This document shows positions 25,332 through 33,993 of a stretch of DNA of 64,000 nucleotides, in pieces. The notes beneath the pieces were generated by a model that did not search any database, had not been told where the DNA came from, and was given only the letters and a program-made list of their open reading frames with translations. The first letter of the stretch is position 1, and the number at the start of each line of letters is the position of its first letter. The DNA is taken from the NCBI RefSeq assembly GCF_023516595.1, contig NZ_JAMGBG010000043.1:1-64000 (forward strand). The letters run 5' to 3'. The DNA comes from Streptomyces neyagawaensis. Its GTDB lineage: Bacteria > Actinomycetota > Actinomycetes > Streptomycetales > Streptomycetaceae. Both the position numbers and the translations under genes were made by a program.

Positions 25332-26413
25332 AGGACCACCACCGAGCGCAGCACGTCACCGTGGTGCATCCGCTCGAAGGCCTTCTCGACGTCGTCCAGG
25401 GCGATGGTCTCGGTGACGAAGGCGTCGAGGTCCAGCCGGCCCTGGAGATAGAGGTCGATGAGCATCGGGAAGTCACGGGACGGCAGGCAGTCGCCGTACC
25501 AGGACGACTTCAGCGAACCGCCGCGGCCGAAGACGTCGAGCAGGGGCAGCTCCAGCTTCATCTCCGGGGTCGGCACGCCGACGAGGACGACCGTGCCCGC
25601 GAGGTCGCGGGCGTAGAAGGCCTGCTGGTACGTCTCGGGGCGGCCCACCGCCTCGATGACGACATCGGCGCCGAAGCCGCCGGTCAGCTCACGGATCGCC
25701 TCGACGGCGTCGGTGTCGCGGGAGTTGACGGTGTGGGTCGCGCCCAGCTTCTCGGCGGTCCGGAGCTTGCGGTCGTCGATGTCCACCGCGATGATCTTCG
25801 CCGCGCCCGCCAGGTTCGACCCGACGACCGCTGCGGCGCCGACCCCGCCGCAGCCGATGACGGCGACGCTGTCACCGCGTCCGACGTTGCCGGTGTTGAT
25901 GGCCGCGCCGATACCGGCCATCACGCCGCAGCCGAGCAGACCGGCGGCCGCGGCGGACGCGGAGCGGTCGACCTTGGTGCACTGCCCCGCCGCCACCAGC
26001 GTCTTCTCCGCGAAGGCGCCGATGCCCAGCGCCGGGGACAGCTCCGTGCCGTCGGTCAGCGTCATCTTCTGCTTGGCGTTGTGGGTGGCGAAGCAGTACC
26101 ACGGCCGGCCGCGCCGACAGGCCCGGCACTGCCCGCACACGGCACGCCAGTTCAGGATCACGAAGTCACCGGGGGCCACGTCGGTGACCCCCTCCCCCAC
26201 CGACTCCACGACACCGGCCGCCTCATGGCCCAGCAGGAAGGGGAAGTCGTCGTTGATGCCGCCCTCGCGATAGTGGAGATCGGTGTGGCAGACCCCGCAC
26301 GCCTCGATCTTCACCAGCGCCTCACCCGGTCCGGGGTCGGGCACGATGATCGTTTCCAGGCTGACGGGGGCGCCCTTCCCCCGCGCGACGACAGCACGGA
26401 CCTGGTGAGCCAT
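25328..26413 (-). CDS. mscR: S-(hydroxymethyl)mycothiol dehydrogenase
   Basis: A 361-residue zinc alcohol dehydrogenase. The catalytic zinc ligands are in CGVCHTDLHYREGG and GHEAAG, the structural zinc site is CGQCRACRRGRPWYC, and the NAD motif is VIGCGGVGAAAVVG. The sequence follows the MscR/AdhE2 branch that oxidises formaldehyde as its mycothiol adduct. Formaldehyde arises from Rieske demethylation of betaine and from oxidase turnover without folate, so its place here fits detoxification. The ATG at 26413 gives the usual N-terminus; the frame is open 19 codons upstream. Confidence 0.87.
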   Translation of the reverse strand: MAHQVRAVVARGKGAPVSLETIIVPDPGPGEALVKIEACGVCHTDLHYREGGINDDFPFLLGHEAAGVVESVGEGVTDVAPGDFVILNWRAVCGQCRACRRGRPWYCFATHNAKQKMTLTDGTELSPALGIGAFAEKTLVAAGQCTKVDRSASAAAAGLLGCGVMAGIGAAINTGNVGRGDSVAVIGCGGVGAAAVVGSNLAGAAKIIAVDIDDRKLRTAEKLGATHTVNSRDTDAVEAIRELTGGFGADVVIEAVGRPETYQQAFYARDLAGTVVLVGVPTPEMKLELPLLDVFGRGGSLKSSWYGDCLPSRDFPMLIDLYLQGRLDLDAFVTETIALDDVEKAFERMHHGDVLRSVVVL

Positions 26414-26448
26414 GGCCACTCCTCGGCTGGTACGAGACCTCAGACTGA

Positions 26449-26486
26449 TGTTGCTTATGGCGGTACACAACGCATGTTCCGCAACA
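26449..26486. promoter_or_regulatory. TGTTGC / GCAACA half-sites upstream of mscR
   Basis: Two facing 6-bp arms 26 bp apart, with the same core as the 17-bp sites but wider spacing. They could be two half-sites or chance. Confidence 0.3.
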
Positions 26487-26649
26487 CAGCATCGGGGAGG
26501 GCGGACCCGGGGTCAAGGATTCGACCCGCGGTTTCCGACAGGCCTCGCGGGGGACCCACCGACCGTTACCGAGCGGCCCCTCCCGCACTGGCCCCAGCGG
26601 GCGGCACACCGGCCCCGACCGGGGTCGCACCCGCCCCGGCATGCATCAC

Positions 26650-27428
26650 ACCCGCGACGACTCCCGGCGCTCCGACGGTCCGCCGTCGCAGCCGAAGCCG
26701 GTTTCCGGCTGCCGGCCCGCCTGCGCGGCGCTCCCGCACTGCACCCACGCGGACTGACGTGCGCGGCGGAACTGGAGGTCGTGACCGACGGGGGTGAACC
26801 CTGGGGCGTCCCCCGGCTGGACCGGGTCGGGCTGCACGAGGCCACGGTGCGCCTCTCTCGAGCGGCCGGTCTGCCACGGCGGCTGCCCGACGGGCTGGGG
26901 CTCGCCGTGCGCGTCGCCGGGGCGGACGAGCCGGACCATCCCCTCGACCTGCTCCTCACCAGCAGCGGCCGGAGCGGTTCAGCCGTCGTCTCCCCCTGCC
27001 GCGCGCCGACACGCTGGGCGGCCCGTACTCCAGCCTGGTCGCCTACCGGGTGGCCGGCCGCTCCCGCGTCCTCGCGGCCTTCCCACGCCCGGGGCGGGCG
27101 CGGGTGCACAGCGACCCGGCGAGCCTGCGCGACGCCCTTGCCGAGGCGCCACTCGTCTTCCCCCTGTGCGCCGCCCGTGCACCGCGTCGCCTTTCGCGTC
27201 TGCGGGCCGGCCGAGCACCGGCCGCCGACTCGCCCGACCGACCGTGGCGGCCGTTCGACCTCCTGACGGTGCGTACGCCGCTGCCGCTGGAGCAGGAGGA
27301 GGCCCTCGGCTTCGACCCGTACGTCTGCGGCGCCCGCGCCTTCACCCCCCGGCCGCACCCTGGCCATGTCACGCCGGGCGGCCTACCGAGGCTCACGGGA
27401 GGGACGGGGGAACAGCCTCCGGGGCTGA
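26650..27428 (+). pseudogene. Frameshifted remnant of a conserved actinobacterial protein
   Basis: Protein-like stretches continue one another but change frame. The first reads ALHPRGLTCAAEL, then WGVPRLDRVGLHEATV and PDGLGLAVRVAGADEP, up to about 26965. The next, one frame over, reads RFSRRLPLPRADTLGG, VAYRVAGRSRVLAAFPRPG, then PWRPFDLLTV and GFDPYVCGARAF, to about 27345. The last returns to the first frame: MSRRAAYRGSREGRG, ending in TGA at 27426-27428. So at least two frameshifts break it. I believe the family is a ~220-residue Streptomyces protein of unknown role but cannot name it. The start is approximate. The 248 bp after it hold only GC hairpins. Confidence 0.5.
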
Positions 27429-27676
27429 CCTCGGCGACGGGGCTCCGGCCGTACGCGGAACTCCCTGCCCTCACGCCGCCGCCATCGGAACCAGCTTGCC
27501 GCCCCCTGCTTCGGGGCGGCCCCGCCGGGGCTCCGACCGCGTCCTCCGACCGTACGGGTCCGCCCTGCCCCGAGTCCGACGGGTGGGGGGCCGCCCAGCC
27601 GGGGCTCCCGGCACCATGTGTCTCGCCGTCGACGCCCCCGCCCCACCCCACTGCCGGGGGGAGCGAGGGGCGAGGG

Positions 27677-28171
27677 TCAGCGTGCCGTCCGGCCCATGCG
27701 GCCGCCACCGCCGGCGCCCATGCCGGTCCGGCCGGTCCGGTCGGTCTCGCCCGCCGCGGCCCCGGCGGCCAGCGCCAGCAGCAGCGCGACGGCGCCGACG
27801 ATGATGTTGTTCACGACAGTCCGCGTGGTGTCGACGTTCCCCGCGACGACCCACGGAGCGACGATGGTCCAGACTCCGATCAGCGCCGCCGCCCACGCCC
27901 TGGCGTGGGTGCGCTCGTAGGCGTGGCCGAAGCCGCTCAGCAGCAGCGCGTAGGCGATACCGGTGATCAGGTTGTTGATGGCCAGGGTGCCGAGGTCGTT
28001 GAATCCCGCGATCCAGGGCGACGCGGCCAGGTACAGCCCCGTGACGAGGGCCAGCGCCTCGACGGCCTGCCCCTGCTGCGTCGAGGCCGCCCGCTCGGCC
28101 CGGGCGTGGCGTTCCCGCATCTCGACGATGTCCGGATGCGACTCCAGGGTGGTGTGGGTCTGGTCGGTCAT
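27677..28171 (-). CDS. SPW-repeat membrane protein
   Basis: A 164-residue membrane protein with a charged N-terminal tail (residues 1-45), then four hydrophobic segments arranged as two SPW repeats. The marks are ASPWIAGF in the first and VAPWVVAGN in the second, and the C-terminus is Gly/Arg-rich. The repeat is named for its Ser-Pro-Trp motif; no biochemical role is established. The ATG has AGGAGG upstream. It diverges from a ferritin-like gene, and a SigB-like promoter precedes it. Confidence 0.85.
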   Translation of the reverse strand: MTDQTHTTLESHPDIVEMRERHARAERAASTQQGQAVEALALVTGLYLAASPWIAGFNDLGTLAINNLITGIAYALLLSGFGHAYERTHARAWAAALIGVWTIVAPWVVAGNVDTTRTVVNNIIVGAVALLLALAAGAAAGETDRTGRTGMGAGGGGRMGRTAR

Positions 28172-28224
28172 TGATCGCCTCCTGCTTCGGGGGGCCACGA
28201 TCCGTGTCCCCGATCGAAGCCCGA

Positions 28225-28248
28225 GTACCCAAGCAAATGCCCTGAATC
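28225..28248 (-). promoter_or_regulatory. SigB-like promoter for the SPW gene
   Basis: On the minus strand GATT-N14-GGGTAC fits the Streptomyces general-stress pattern GNNT-N14-16-GGGTAC/T. It lies 54 bp upstream of the start codon. Confidence 0.4.
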
Positions 28249-28377
28249 GGGTCATTTCGATGTGCGGGTCGGGACCGGCGACAGGGTGGCCGGAACCCGG
28301 CAGGAGTCTCCCCCCGCGCAACATGCATGCCCGCGGCGGGGGTACCTCGTCCGCTCGGTCATCCCGAGGAGTTCCCC

Positions 28378-29577
28378 ATGACCTTCAATCCCCTGGAAGA
28401 GCGGGGCATCCCGCTGGACCGCCAGCTCCGCGACTGGAGTGAGCTGAACGTGGAACCGATCGACCCCGACCGGTGCGATCCCTACACCCGGTGCCGCATC
28501 ATCACGATGAACGGCATCGAGGTGGAGGCGATCCTCTTCAGCCACCATCTGGCCCGCAACACCGTCGACCCCGAGGTCAAACGGCAGCTCGCCCGGACCC
28601 GTTACATCGAGGCGCAGCAGCAGAAGGTGGTCAACTGGCTGCTGCCCGGCGTGGCTTCCGTGCTGGAGACGACGATCGCCTACGAGCAGGTCGCGGTGGA
28701 CCTGACGGCGTGGGTCGCGCGGATGGAACCGGATCCGTATCTGAAGCAGGCGTACGAGTTCGGTGTGCTGGAGGACTTCGACCATCTGTACCGGTACGCC
28801 AACCTCTACGAGATGATCGAGCACCGCAAGGCGGAGTCGATCGTCGAGGGGCTCACGGAGGTCATGCCGGGGCGGCCGACCAGGTTCCACCACCGCGATC
28901 CGTACGACAACGTGCGCGACCCGTATGCGAAGGACGGGACGGACCCGCTGTCGAAGCTGCACACGCTGACGATCATGTCGGCGGAGCAGCAGACCATGAA
29001 CTTCTACATGAACGTCGGCCCGCAGTACATGGAGCCGATCGCCCGACGGCTGTACCAGGAGATCGGGCTCATCGAGGAGGAGCACGTCACGCACTACGAG
29101 TCCCTCGTCGACCCGGGCGAGACGTGGTGGGAGCAGTTGGTCAACCACGAGTACAACGAGTGCTACCTCTACTACTCCTTCATGGAGCAGGAGAGCGACC
29201 CCAAGGTGAGGGCCGTCTGGGAGCTGCACCTGAACATGGAGCTGGAGCACCTGCACATCGCCTGCGACCTGATGCGCCGGCACGACGGCCGCGATCCCGC
29301 CTCGGTGCTGGCACCGCGGCTGCCGAACGTGCTCACGTTCGAGCCGAACAAGGGCTATCTGCGGGAACTGCTCGACACGCAGATGGATCTGACCACGCTC
29401 GGCGCCGGCTATGTGCGGGACGCGCACGAGCGGTTCGAGTCGATGCAGGAGCGGATCCACGGCGGTGAGGCACCGCCCAGCGACCAGGTCATCGCGCAGC
29501 ACCGATCGATGTTCGGCCGCGAGTACCGCGTGCAGACCGACGGCGAGCACCCCGACCCCGCCCGGCGCGAGAAGTGA
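28378..29577 (+). CDS. Ferritin-like-fold protein of unknown role
   Basis: A 399-residue, mostly helical protein. Carboxylate/His patterns of a ferritin-like four-helix bundle can be seen: TIAYEQVAVDL, SAEQQTMNFYMN, GLIEEEHVTHYE and NMELEHLHIACDLM, in the order expected for a diiron site. There is no signal peptide. It could store or handle iron, or act as an oxidase on an unknown substrate. It heads a + strand pair with a hemerythrin-domain gene 11 bp later. The ATG has GAGGA seven bases upstream. Confidence 0.7.
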   Translation: MTFNPLEERGIPLDRQLRDWSELNVEPIDPDRCDPYTRCRIITMNGIEVEAILFSHHLARNTVDPEVKRQLARTRYIEAQQQKVVNWLLPGVASVLETTIAYEQVAVDLTAWVARMEPDPYLKQAYEFGVLEDFDHLYRYANLYEMIEHRKAESIVEGLTEVMPGRPTRFHHRDPYDNVRDPYAKDGTDPLSKLHTLTIMSAEQQTMNFYMNVGPQYMEPIARRLYQEIGLIEEEHVTHYESLVDPGETWWEQLVNHEYNECYLYYSFMEQESDPKVRAVWELHLNMELEHLHIACDLMRRHDGRDPASVLAPRLPNVLTFEPNKGYLRELLDTQMDLTTLGAGYVRDAHERFESMQERIHGGEAPPSDQVIAQHRSMFGREYRVQTDGEHPDPARREK

Positions 29578-29588
29578 GGGAGGGCGGG

Positions 29589-30182
29589 ATGACCGAGCTC
29601 CACACCCCGCACGCCGGTGACGACCGGGCGGCGGACACGGACGTGGTGGCGCTGCTGATGCGGCAGCACGGCGACATCCGCAATCTCTTCGACGAGGTCG
29701 AGGCGAGCACCGGCGAGGAACGCCGTGACGCCTTCCGCCGGCTCGTGCGGCTGCTGGCCGTGCACGAGACCGCCGAGGAGGAGATCGTCCACCCCTTCGC
29801 CCGTAGCGCCCTGGCCGGCGGCGGTCAGGTCGTCGACGACCGGCTCACCGAGGAACGGGCCGCCAAGGAGACCCTGGCGGATCTGGACGACCTGGACACC
29901 GACGACCCGAAGTTCCTGCCCAGGCTGACGCGGCTGCGGACGGACGTGCAGGAGCACGCCCGGGCCGAGGAACGCTACGAGTTCCCGCACCTCCGCCGAG
30001 GCGCCGACCCCGGGCGGCTGGCCGCCCTGGCCAAGGCGGTCGAGGCCGCCGAGGCGATGGCGCCCACCCGACCCCACCCGGGCATCGAGTCGCCGGCGGC
30101 GAATCTGGCCCTCGGCCCGGTCGCCGCCCTCGTGGACCGTACGAAGGACGCGGTCCGCAAGGCCATGGGCAAGGACGGCTGA
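29589..30182 (+). CDS. Hemerythrin HHE-domain protein
   Basis: A 197-residue protein. The diiron ligands of a hemerythrin-like bundle are visible in RQHGDIRNLF, AVHETAEEEIVHP and EHARAEERYEFPHL (residues ~25-140). A C-terminal tail follows with DRTKDAVRKAMGK. Such proteins bind oxygen, nitric oxide or iron in stress responses. It is 11 bp after the ferritin-like gene and surely co-transcribed. The ATG follows a purine-rich GGGAGGGCGGG. Confidence 0.87.
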   Translation: MTELHTPHAGDDRAADTDVVALLMRQHGDIRNLFDEVEASTGEERRDAFRRLVRLLAVHETAEEEIVHPFARSALAGGGQVVDDRLTEERAAKETLADLDDLDTDDPKFLPRLTRLRTDVQEHARAEERYEFPHLRRGADPGRLAALAKAVEAAEAMAPTRPHPGIESPAANLALGPVAALVDRTKDAVRKAMGKDG

Positions 30183-30612
30183 GCGCCCGGCGTATCCGGC
30201 GTGGCGGGGGTGGTCGAGGGCACCCTCGGGCCCGGAGTGGCCGGGGAGGCCGCAGCGGCATCTAATGGTGGAGGGAGCGGCGGCGATTGGAGGACGTCTG
30301 GCGTGGTTGACCTGGGGCTTCGCCCGGTCGACGGAGCCGCTCGCACCTCGTGGTGATGGCGGCGCCGTCCCGTCCGCAGCGGCCCTCACGACCGTGACGC
30401 AAAACGGTTCCTCCGGGCGTTCCGGGTGTTCCGGCGCGGCATGGTGCGGGGCGCCGCCGGGCACACATGTGTCGGGTTTGCGGTGAAGCGGCTGGGCACT
30501 CGGATCGTCCCAGAAGCAAGCGCCTGAGTTGAGGTGATCAACCCGCGGGACGGGTGTCGGCCAGGGTTCCTCGCGTGCCGGTCACGGCAGCGAGCCGAGC
30601 AGAGGGCGACTG
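30183..30612. other. 430-bp intergenic region
   Basis: No credible gene. A short CGAGGG/CCCTCG dyad follows the hemerythrin gene. A GTTT-N14-GGGCAC pair (30476-30499) is one base from the SigB-like pattern and is placed to drive the next gene with a leader of about 100 bases. Confidence 0.4.
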
Positions 30613-31707
30613 ATGACGACGATCGGCCTGGAAGAGGAGTACATGCTGGTCGACCCTGTCACGGGCCTACCGGTCCCCTACGCCGAGAAGGTCCGCCTGT
30701 CGGCGTGTCTGGCGCACCTGGCGGAGGAGCACGAGGTGCACTACGAGCTGCTCCAGTCGCAGGTCGAGGTGACCACCCCGGTGTGCCACACCCTGGACGA
30801 GATCGGCGGTCACCTGCTGCGGCTGCGGCACGCGGTGGGCGCCGCCGCCGAGGAGCACGGCTGCCGCATCGCCGCGGCCGCGACACCGCCGCTGCGCGAC
30901 GCCCGGTCCATGGCCGTCACCGACCAGACCCGCTACCGGGCCATGCTCGCGCAGGCACCGCAGTTGGTGGAGGAACAGCTGGTCAACGGCATGCATGTGC
31001 ATGTGGGTGTCCCCAGCCGCGAGGTCGGCGTGGAGGTGCTGAACCGGCTTCGCGTCTGGCTGCCCACCCTGACCGCGATGTCGGCGAACTCCCCGCTGTG
31101 GGACGGCCACGACACCGGCTTCGCCAGCTGGCGCACGGTCGTCTTCAGCCGCTGGCCGGTGAGCGGTATGCCGCCCGCCTTCCTGGACGCGGCCGACTAC
31201 GACCGGCGGCTCAACCAGCTGGTGGAGAGCGGTCTGATCTGCGACACGGGCCAGGTGTACTGGCAGGCACGTCTCTCGGAGCGCTACCCGACCGTCGAGG
31301 TGCGCTGCCCCGACGTGCAGCTGCGCGCGGACGACGCGGTGATGTTCGCCGGGATCGTCCGGGCCCTGGTGGAGACCGCCCGCGTCGAGGCGGCCGCCGG
31401 CGCTCCCCCGCCCGACTGCCCGCCGGAACTGCTGGAGGCGGCCATGTGGCACGCCGCCCGCCATGGTCTGAGCGACACCCTGATAGGACCCGACGGTCGG
31501 CGCCACCGGGCCGGTGACGTGCTGTGCCGGCTCCTGCTCCATGTCGGGCCGGCGCTGGACGCGTCCGGCGACACCCGTGAGGTGACGAGCCTGGTGCACC
31601 GGCTCCTCCAGGGCGGCACCGGGGCGGACCGGCAGCGGACCGCCCTCGCGACCGGCGGCCCGAGGGCGGCCATCGAGCTGATCACCACGGAGAGCACACT
31701 CCCCTGA
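30613..31707 (+). CDS. GCS2-family carboxylate-amine ligase
   Basis: A 364-residue protein of the glutamate-cysteine ligase type 2 family (YbdK-like). The N-terminus TIGLEEEYMLVDP holds metal-binding glutamates, and QSQVEVTTP and GMHVHVGV are the next family motifs. The C-terminal ARHGLSDTLIG is also conserved. E. coli YbdK has weak glutamate-cysteine ligase activity; actinomycetes make mycothiol rather than glutathione, so the real product here is unknown. The ATG has GAGGG upstream. It is read in the same direction as the two iron-protein genes. Confidence 0.85.
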   Translation: MTTIGLEEEYMLVDPVTGLPVPYAEKVRLSACLAHLAEEHEVHYELLQSQVEVTTPVCHTLDEIGGHLLRLRHAVGAAAEEHGCRIAAAATPPLRDARSMAVTDQTRYRAMLAQAPQLVEEQLVNGMHVHVGVPSREVGVEVLNRLRVWLPTLTAMSANSPLWDGHDTGFASWRTVVFSRWPVSGMPPAFLDAADYDRRLNQLVESGLICDTGQVYWQARLSERYPTVEVRCPDVQLRADDAVMFAGIVRALVETARVEAAAGAPPPDCPPELLEAAMWHAARHGLSDTLIGPDGRRHRAGDVLCRLLLHVGPALDASGDTREVTSLVHRLLQGGTGADRQRTALATGGPRAAIELITTESTLP

Positions 31708-31714
31708 CGTGCGC

Positions 31715-31779
31715 GGCCACGCCGTACCGGCGGCGGCGTCACCGGGCATGGCCACGCCGTACCGGCGGCGGGGTCACCG
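31715..31779. repeat. Two 30-bp direct repeats at a convergent junction
   Basis: Copies at 31715-31744 and 31750-31779 differ by one base. Each includes the small hairpin CGCCG-TAC-CGGCG. They lie just past the GCS2 stop, convergent to the Trypco2 gene, and could act as twin terminators. Confidence 0.7.
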
Positions 31780-31875
31780 CTCGCGGGCGCGTCCGGTCAC
31801 GACCTGTACGGACCGCTTTCCGCCGAACCCGATACGTCGGGTGCCGCCCGCACCGAGGCGGCGCCCTTCAGTCGG

Positions 31876-32199
31876 CTACGGCGCGGGAGTCGGGCCCGGC
31901 CGCTCCCCGCGGCCGACGGAGACACGGCCGCCCGACCGTGTCTGCGGGGTCAGTTCGACCTGAACCTGATGGGTCGTCTGGCGGTCGACGGAGCCGCCCA
32001 GTTCGGCCGTCACCACCCCGATGCGCACCCCGCCGCGGCCCGATCCGGACTGGTGGACCTGCACGGTGAACTGGAGGCTCACCTTGTCGACGCTGAATCC
32101 GAGGGAGCGGCCCTGCGCCTCGTCCTGGGCCCGCTCCAGTTCACCCCTGATCTGGCGGATCACCTCGGTCAATCCCACGAACCCCGGTCCATCGGTCAA
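31876..32199 (-). CDS. Trypco2-type small protein (trypsin-co-occurring domain)
   Basis: A 107-residue protein with the short helix-plus-sheet domain named Trypco2 for its genomic company with trypsin-like proteases: GLTEVIRQIRGELERA, then FSVDKVSLQFTVQV, GGVRIGVVTAELGG and THQVQVELTP. Such proteins belong to the NTP-dependent conflict systems described by Aravind and colleagues. Its gene diverges from a trypsin gene 75 bp away, matching the name. The apparent start is TTG preceded by GGGGGGTG; an in-frame GTG seven codons in is possible. The Pro-rich C-terminus looks disordered. Confidence 0.75.
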   Translation of the reverse strand: MTDGPGFVGLTEVIRQIRGELERAQDEAQGRSLGFSVDKVSLQFTVQVHQSGSGRGGVRIGVVTAELGGSVDRQTTHQVQVELTPQTRSGGRVSVGRGERPGPTPAP

Positions 32200-32262
32200 C
32201 TCGCACCCCCCGCACGCCCGTTGATCCCTGTCGTCCCAGTATGCGCCGGGACGCGTCGCTCG

Positions 32263-32268
32263 TATAGT
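32263..32268 (+). promoter_or_regulatory. -10 box placing the protease start at the transcript 5' end
   Basis: TATAGT ends six bases before the ATG at 32275 and no ribosome site is present, as for iclR. A leaderless mRNA is likely. No clear -35 is seen. Confidence 0.4.
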
Positions 32269-32274
32269 TGTGCT

Positions 32275-33993
32275 ATGGCGGACGACGGGGGAGTCGTTGA
32301 TGGTTCGTCACTCGAGACGCCCGGCTGGGCTGTGCGCATCCGCCGGGCCGACGGAAAGATCGCGGGCGCCGGCATTCTGCTGAGCCCCGACCGGGTGCTG
32401 ACCTGCGCCCATGTGATCGAGGACCGGGAGGCGCGGTTCGCCGCCGAGTTCGTCGGGGCGGCGCCCGGTCTCACGGTGCCCTCGGTCGCCGCGTGGGTCG
32501 ACGGGGACGCGTATGTGCCCAACACCCGGGACGCCGACGGTGATCCCCTCGGCGACGTGGCGCTGCTCCGCCTCGAACAGCCGAGGCCCATGGCGGAGAC
32601 GACCCTGCTGTACCGCCTCTCGGCGCCGAACCGCGCGGTCCAGATGTACGGCTTCCCGTACGACCACAACGGCGGCATCTGGTTCCGGGCCAGCATCGTC
32701 GGCGGCTGCGGACGGGACGGGCAGGTCCAGTTGAGCCCGACGAGCCCCGGTGAGCTGGCCAGCCCCGGATGCAGTGGCTCGGGCGTGATGGACACCCTGA
32801 GCGGCAAGGTCATCGGCATGGTCCTCAGCGGCATCTCCGACCAGCACGGCAACCTGTTCTCCTTCATGAGCCCGGCCGAGACCATCGTCCGGCACCTCCC
32901 CCAGGTCCGCCGGTGGACCCGCGGCAAGGCCGCCGTCGACGACGGGCTCAGAACGACCCGGCAGGACACGGCCGAGGCACTGCTCGACGAGCCGTTCGCC
33001 CAGCGCCTCGCCGACTGGCTCCAGGACGACGGACAGCAGGTGAAGATCAGCCTGGTCCCCGCCGGGGACGCCGTACGGGCCGCCACGCTGCGCCGCGCGA
33101 TCACCCTCGCCGACCGGGAGTTGCGCACCGCGGCGTCCGTCGGCCGCGCCTCCCTCGACCCGCCCGGCACCGTCCCGTCGGCCGGCGGCCACGACCTGGC
33201 CGTGGACGCGGCAGGGCTGACCTCCGCGGAGATCGGGGAGCGGATCGCGGAGCGCATGGGGTTGTGGCAGCATCCCGCGGACCCGGTGGCGGAGCGGATC
33301 AGAGCCGCGGACGTCACCCTCACCCTGGTCGTCGTCGGCGTCGACGAGGCCGCCGACCCGCCCGCGCTGCTGGAACTGCTGAAGGCCCTGCGCACCAAGG
33401 GCAACCGCCTCCTGCTGGTCTTCCGCGACGCCGGCCCCGTCTACCACCGCGCCCGGAGCGAACTGGTCCTCGAACCGGAACGGGAACGCCGCGCCCGTCT
33501 CGTCGCACGGCTGGAGGAGATCACCGGTCCACTCGCCCACGCCCTCCACGAGGGCCTCGGGGCCGTGCGGGCCGACGAGGTGCGCCCCGCCGACGCCGAC
33601 CTGGTACGGGCGCACGCCGCGCTCGCCGCCCTCAGGCTCGGGCGGGCCGCGGCCGACGGCGGCGGCCCGCACCCGGAGCTGGCCCGCTACGAGCGGCTCG
33701 CCCAGCGGGTGGCCCAACGGCTGACCAGGACCGTCCGCGCCCTCGACGCGCTGCGCGACCGGCGGGACGAGCTGGACGGCAGGCTCCGCGGCTACCACGA
33801 CCTGCATCTGAACTCCGTACGAGGCAACGAGGAGGACCTGACCTTGGACGCTCTTCGTCTACGCGCGCACGAACTGCTGCGGGCCAGGCCGTGCGACGTC
33901 AAGGCCGCCGAGGCCGCCGTCGAGGCGTACACCCGCCGCGTCGACCGCCGGACCCCGCGCGGACGGGGACACGGAGGTGCCTCCGCGACATGA
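32275..33993 (+). CDS. Trypsin-like serine protease with long C-terminal region
   Basis: A 572-residue cytoplasmic protein, with no signal peptide. The protease domain (residues ~12-230) has His in LTCAHVI, Asp in GDVALLRL and Ser in SPGCSGSGVMD, a complete triad. Residues ~255-420 hold an uncharacterised segment with a Rossmann-like core (LTLVVVGVDEAADP, LLLVFRDAG). The last 150 residues are helical and charged (RLTRTVRALDALRDRRDEL, RAHELLRARPCDVKAAEAAV). It overlaps the PknG-like gene by ATGA and diverges from the Trypco2 gene. I infer a regulated intracellular protease acting within this signalling set. Confidence 0.82.
   Translation: MADDGGVVDGSSLETPGWAVRIRRADGKIAGAGILLSPDRVLTCAHVIEDREARFAAEFVGAAPGLTVPSVAAWVDGDAYVPNTRDADGDPLGDVALLRLEQPRPMAETTLLYRLSAPNRAVQMYGFPYDHNGGIWFRASIVGGCGRDGQVQLSPTSPGELASPGCSGSGVMDTLSGKVIGMVLSGISDQHGNLFSFMSPAETIVRHLPQVRRWTRGKAAVDDGLRTTRQDTAEALLDEPFAQRLADWLQDDGQQVKISLVPAGDAVRAATLRRAITLADRELRTAASVGRASLDPPGTVPSAGGHDLAVDAAGLTSAEIGERIAERMGLWQHPADPVAERIRAADVTLTLVVVGVDEAADPPALLELLKALRTKGNRLLLVFRDAGPVYHRARSELVLEPERERRARLVARLEEITGPLAHALHEGLGAVRADEVRPADADLVRAHAALAALRLGRAAADGGGPHPELARYERLAQRVAQRLTRTVRALDALRDRRDELDGRLRGYHDLHLNSVRGNEEDLTLDALRLRAHELLRARPCDVKAAEAAVEAYTRRVDRRTPRGRGHGGASAT

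Noticed and set aside
26513..27367. A 284-residue minus-strand frame in the gene-poor stretch
   Set aside because: Low-complexity Arg/Gly/Ser composition; the opposite strand carries recognisable but frameshifted protein segments.
28340..28345. GGGTAC upstream of the ferritin-like gene as a SigB -10
   Set aside because: No GNNT at 14-16 bp upstream on that strand.
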